Positions 60,392 to 64,000 of a DNA stretch of 64,000 bases are shown one piece after another. Under the pieces are notes generated by a model. The model did not search any database and was not told where the DNA came from. It saw nothing but the letters and a program-made list of their open reading frames with translations. A program made the position numbers and the translations under genes. The stretch is from Dendrolimus kikuchii (taxonomy: Eukaryota; Arthropoda; Insecta; Lepidoptera; Lasiocampidae), in contig CM034412.1 of NCBI GenBank assembly GCA_019925095.2, forward strand, positions 1,488,001 to 1,552,000. Reading direction: 5' to 3'. Each line of letters starts with the position of its first letter. Positions within the stretch are counted from its first letter, which is position 1.

Positions 60392-60588
60392 TCTGTGGAC
60401 CAAGACAAGGCCCCCGCCTCCGTGCTTGCCTTAGCCAGACGGCACGAAGTGGAAATCGCTAGAGCTAAGACTCAAGCTCCGGGGGTGGAAGGGATAAAAG
60501 GCCTAACGTCGGAAGTAGCTTCGGTGAACCTGCAGCCCGCCTCTCGACACCCATGTTGCCCCTCGCCGATCTTGGGGCTCATGCAGTG
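60392..60588 (+). pseudogene. Unidentified retroelement-like frame
   Basis: A 65-codon plus frame reads DQDKAPASVLALARRHEVEI, ARAKTQAPGVEGIKGLTSEV and ends at TGA. The Ala/Arg/Glu-rich helix and position before repeat K suggest a gag- or ORF1-like fragment, but I recognise no diagnostic motif (no CCHC knuckle). Confidence 0.3.
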
Positions 60589-60644
60589 AGTGGCGAGTCA
60601 TCGTTTGTCCATTCTTTCCATGTTCATTGAAAATTGCAACAGGC

Positions 60645-60913
60645 CATAGTCCCCATAGTCCCGATCTGTAACTCCACTAGCAGTTCATCCCAATAGCCCG
60701 GTACCTTTTATTCTCATTCACTACAATAGTTCTACACTTACCGGGGCTATCCTTGGGTGCATTTTTGTATGGTGTAGACAGGGACAATCGCCGGTCACTG
60801 ACACGCCTTATTTACATTAAATTTGTCAAAGGGCCTCTACGTGTTGGCCTTCCCATGGCCCCACGCAAGCCATCCAAAAGTCCGGGCCATTTTTATGGCC
60901 CACGGTCTCTAGA
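60645..60913 (+). repeat. Repeat K, copy 2
   Basis: CCCGATCTGTAACTCCACTA through CATTTTTATGGCCCACGGTC aligns with 8811-9072. Here it does not follow an RTE frame. Confidence 0.65.
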
Positions 60914-61385
60914 CATAAAAATACGAAAAAAATCACAGAAATATTTTTTATATGTGTAGAAAATGTATATGAATCCAAAATCAAATTTCTTCGAAATATT
61001 TTAATTTAAGAGTATACAGTTGAATTGATAAGCTCTTCCTTTTTGATCCCGTTTAAAAAAGAAAAAAAAATACTATACTTTCAAAATATTTTTCATTGTT
61101 ATGCAAAACTATTGTTTTCTTCATTGTCAGCGCGTTTCTAATATTTAAGTATCAAACAAATTTTCCGCTTTCTTACCATTCCACTCTCACTGCATTTAAA
61201 ACTTTTGGGAGTTTTCGTCTCGATTATAGAATAATTCTCATGCAACAAAGCCGAAAAGCCGACGCTACAGATCTTAAACGCTAAAATTGAAATTTCCTGC
61301 TGCTTTGTAACACATAGGGGTAGATACGCACTGGTTTTAGAAATGTCTCATCGCGTTGTTTTATACTTACACACACACACACACA
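60914..61385. other. AT-rich; (AC)n microsatellite at its end
   Basis: About 470 bp AT-rich, ending in (CA)n at 61371-61388 just before the RTE-A tail. No gene. Confidence 0.45.
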
Positions 61386-61395
61386 CCCACATAAA

Positions 61396-61757
61396 TACAT
61401 ACATAACTTCACGCCAATTCCCTTGCGGGGTAGGCACGAACAACAGAGCGCCATTCAGGCTTATTCTTACACACCTCACTTGCTTCTTTGACATTCATAA
61501 CTCTTGACATGCACGCTCGTCTGTTCTTAAGGCTCCTGACATCACCCTCCGCTAGTACACGATCAATTTGATCATGGAAGGTGTGTCGTGGCCTTCCACG
61601 ACTTCTGCATCCATCCACTTTTGCATTGTATATCTGTTTAGTCATTCTTTCATCATGCATTCTTTCCACATGCCCGAACCACCGGAGCATTCCTTTCCTT
61701 ACCTTCACCCCGACACTCTCTTTCAGACCAACTCTCTTTCTTACTTCGGTATTTCGA
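61396..61757 (-). mobile_element. RTE-A copy 23
   Basis: CATACATAACTTCACGCCAA start; open minus frame (TEVRKRVGLKESVGVKVRKG to VVRAYPARELA) without stops to 61409. The 5' border lies near 61757 beside a (TA)n run. TSD unclear. Confidence 0.85.
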
Positions 61758-61834
61758 GTTTTATATAAATATATATATATATATATATATTGTGTTATAT
61801 ACTTACTTGTCATTATACTATGTTTACATACATA

Positions 61835-62045
61835 TACGCTGCGTTGCCTTCCCTAAACCAGTACTACCCCCACGATTTGCGGTTGTGTGGGATGTACTGG
61901 TCCAGGGAAGATGATCAGACATTACGATATGGGGTTGTTTGATGGCCGGTTCCTATATCTTACCGATCGTTCATTTGCAAATGTGTTTGTTTCACTTGTA
62001 TATGTCCTAGAAATAAAGCGGTTTTCTTTCTTCTTTCTTTCTTAC
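61835..62045 (+). repeat. TTTC-tailed element with a long hairpin
   Basis: CTTCCCT..ACCAGTAC (61848-61864) pairs with GTACTGGT..AGGGAAG (61894-61910), and inside CCCCCAC faces GTGTGGG. Downstream GTCCTAGAAATAAAGCGG and (TTTC)n form a retroelement-like 3' end, as at 58330. Family unknown; possibly a structured SINE. Confidence 0.5.
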
Positions 62046-62111
62046 TAGATATAACAACTTTATTTTGTTTACAATACCATAAATAATCGAATACAATAAA
62101 AGAAAACTTAT

Positions 62112-62427
62112 GTTTTTTTTTTATTGCAGGAGATCAACAGACAAGCAGACGGCCCACTTGATGGAAAGCGGTTACCATCACCTATGGACATTTGCAACAG
62201 CAAAGTTGCTACAAATGCGCTGCTGCTCTCTTAAGGGAGACTGTAACCTGGCCACTAATGCCGGAACACAACTCAAGGTTGTTATGGCGACATACTCTAG
62301 ACCAGGGGTGGTAGCCATCCAGTCGGGCAAATGCCCTACCACCTGGCTGTGGGTTGTTTTGTCGCCTCTTACGACAGGCCGCCCGGCCGCAGGAAATTGT
62401 ATTCTTTCTCCGTTCCTGCACGGATAA
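62112..62427 (-). mobile_element. SINE-A full-length copy
   Basis: Poly-T at the left, canonical body to CTGCACGGATAA. Close to the consensus with few changes (GATCAACAGACAAGCAGACG). Confidence 0.87.
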
Positions 62428-62484
62428 ACATATAACTTACGCTTAACATATTTATTATTGTATTCTACCCATAGTCCCTCAAGA

Positions 62485-62745
62485 CTATAAGTAGAATACT
62501 GAGCCTAGATCACCGTCTTCTATGGGTAAGGTACCCAGATGGCTAGCTGTTTCCTTGCTGGATCGCCATACTGATCCGTTGACCGAGGTAGGCTCACCTG
62601 TAGAGTCGACGAGTCGTTTTGATAAATTTTGGTAGACGCTCATAGCCTCAGGACCCCACGGTCTAAGCGTCTCGACAGCAGACGTCACATACATATAACT
62701 CTCACTGAGGGTTGCATATTTGCGCCGCTTGAGTGATTTAGTTTA
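62485..62745 (-). pseudogene. Nuclease-like repeated protein, diverged C-terminal copy
   Basis: Minus strand: SLKRRKYATLSES, YVTSAVETLRPWGPEA, YQNLSKRLVDSTGEP, WRSSKETASHLGTLPIED and GDLGSVFYL plus stop. Colinear with the 63-kb copy (RRKYASIGD...AVEPLGPWGREA...YRALSKRL...SILGTLP) but much diverged. This is a second subfamily, 5'-truncated. Confidence 0.6.
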
Positions 62746-62945
62746 GTTAGTTACATTCAAAAATAAAACAAGCATAGAGGTTTTGTAGTTTAATTTTTGA
62801 CGGTTTTTATAATTCATAACTATTTAATATATTAATAGATATTTCATATATTTTATTCACTTGTTTTTAAAGTAAATAACTTATTATATTAAGAATAAAT
62901 GCACTACAAAAAAAAATTAAAAAACAAATACTACTATAAACATAT
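62746..62945. other. AT-rich, no gene
   Basis: About 200 bp between the two nuclease-like copies; may be 3' UTR of the left-hand element. Confidence 0.4.
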
Positions 62946-63400
62946 TTACAAGTAAAAGATGTACTCCAGATCGCTGTTGGTGGGGAGCGTTCCCAAAATG
63001 CTGGCCGCATTCCCCCGTTGTATGGCAACGCTTATTCGTTGCCCTAAATATAGGCCAGCCCTTTGGTCACGCGAGACTTCTTTCAATCGCTTTGAAAGGG
63101 CTCGATAAAGTTGATAAGCCTCACGTCCCCATGGCCCCAAAGGCTCAACCCCGAAAGCCACAAATATGTAACCGTCACCGATGGATGCGTATTTGCGGCG
63201 TTTCATGGCTTCTTGAAGTGTGGCAGCTCCTCCGGCAGTGACGGCTGTATTTGGAAGATGGGAAGCTGCCAACGTATCAACACACGTTGCGTCCCATACT
63301 AAGGGGCGTCCCATCTTCCAAGGTACCAACGACATTCTGTCCGGTCGCTTGCCATCGTCACGGCACAATCCATTCGGTTCAAGAACAGCTGGAACCCCAA
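62946..63400 (-). pseudogene. Nuclease-like repeated protein, best copy
   Basis: Minus-strand frame: VPAVLEPNGLCRDDGKRPDR (upstream of the first Met), MSLVPWKMGRPLVWDATCVD, TLAASHLPNTAVTAGGAATL, KRRKYASIGDGYIFVAFGVE, LYRALSKRLKEVSRDQRAGL, QRISVAIQRGNAASILGTLP, ending FYL and TAA at 62948-62946. KRPD followed ~17 residues later by WDAT recalls the PD...DxT/K layout of PD-(D/E)XK nucleases (inference). Similar sequences sit downstream of RT domains in many invertebrate elements (recalled). The frame lacks stops over ~150 codons but no RT precedes it, so it is a 5'-truncated fragment. Confidence 0.6.
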
Positions 63401-64000
63401 AGGTGACAAGAGATCAAATACATTTTATTTGAATTACATAGCATTTAATTAAAATTACTTAACCCATCGATTCTGGGATCAGCTCCAAAGCTGTCCGTTG
63501 TGTATATCATCATCCATAACACAAGTGCGACTTGTTTAGTATAGCTTCGGTAATATGAACAACTTCTATCAAAAATATTTAATAAATTGGACTGTTGGCT
63601 TATGCAATATGTTAATTATCGATATTCACAACCCTTTTAATATCGATATTTTAAAGTTGCATCCTTAGTTTTAACGCGACCTCATCACCTCAAGCGTTTG
63701 AGGTCACCAACTATCAGTTTTCGGACCATACATTAATACGCTCAAAATAATAAAACTATTTTTCACCTTGCCACCCACCTGGTTCAACCAGCTGAACGAG
63801 CGAAGGGCGCCTTCAAAAGAAATAAACATGATTAAAGACTTGTCCTTTGGTTTACTGACCGCAAGATAACGATGATTGATTGAACAAAGGCATGTATTAA
63901 TTTAATGTAAAAAATAACTTTTATTCTCCTCGGCATGGAAGAAAAATATAGACATGACAATACCAAGGGTAACAACTGATATTCCGAGAAGATATACACA
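63401..64000. other. No feature recognised
   Basis: 600 bp, AT-rich; TATCGATATT occurs twice near 63610-63650. No gene or repeat supported. Confidence 0.45.

Noticed and set aside
1..64000. Autonomous Helitron Rep/helicase, hAT transposase or LTR gag-pol genes
   Set aside because: I looked for Rep HUH/helicase blocks, hAT dimerisation blocks and protease/integrase motifs in the given frames and found none. All DNA elements and LTRs here appear non-autonomous or solo.

Overview
This is a stretch of insect nuclear DNA, most probably from a moth or butterfly (Lepidoptera). It is AT-rich and dense in interspersed repeats. It holds non-LTR retrotransposons of RTE and Jockey type, tRNA-derived SINEs, many short Helitrons whose 3' ends read CTAG|T, non-autonomous hAT elements and solo LTRs. 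This mix, and several of the repeat motifs, is familiar from lepidopteran genomes (recalled knowledge, not a search). I see no bacterial operons, CRISPR arrays, rRNA or free-standing tRNA genes.

No complete host protein-coding gene can be supported. The best host signal is a candidate promoter and 5' UTR exon on the minus strand near 51.1-50.9 kb, ending in a good splice donor. If it is real, much of the window to its left could be a large repeat-filled first intron. A second, weaker minus-strand donor lies at 40.27 kb. Almost everything else is mobile DNA. I could place exact borders on many insertions because their target-site duplications (TSDs) are visible.

The main families, with names used only here, are these. 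RTE-A has 23 copies, all 5'-truncated LINE 3' ends with a (TATG)n tail; the longest is at 28.1-28.9 kb. SINE-A is about 310 bp, has a poly-A tail and about 28 copies on both strands. LINE-B, at 43.8-45.9 kb (dead RT), 34.0, 39.4 and 59.5 kb, shares its 3' tail with SINE-A. SINE-T1 and SINE-T2 are tRNA-derived. LINE-C, at 14.9 and 32.9 kb, ends in a GGTTGTCTGGAAG-type 3' UTR. A Jockey-like LINE at 22.7-25.4 kb has an uninterrupted RT reading frame and perfect TSDs. LINE-D comprises 3'-UTR pieces carrying the same stem-loop as the Jockey-like LINE. Four hAT elements lie at 2.8, 27.3, 31.2 and 43.2-46.2 kb. Three solo LTRs with ATAT target sites lie at 0, 11.3 and 16.6 kb. About 15 Helitron pieces are present. 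Four fragments of a repeated nuclease-like protein lie at 48.8-49.5 and 62.5-63.4 kb.

Layout: 0-20 kb has solo LTRs, a hAT containing a Helitron, RTE-A and SINE-A copies and the first LINE-C. 20-26 kb has nested SINE-A, a Helitron with an internal tandem array, and the intact Jockey RT. 26-33 kb has nested Helitrons containing an RTE-A, a hAT hairpin element and a 40-bp minisatellite. 33-43 kb has SINE-A pairs, GC-rich retroelement debris and a 1.7-kb fold-back. 43-49 kb has a hAT carrying a LINE, then a Helitron/SINE/RTE nest and nuclease-like fragments. 49-51.3 kb is the least repetitive part and holds the candidate host exon. 51-64 kb returns to Helitrons, hairpin repeats, RTE-A, SINE-A and nuclease-like fragments.

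The elements do not form a pathway. What they show is a history of layered insertions and of parasitism, with SINEs using LINE 3' ends. I did not find a convincing new multi-gene biological system.
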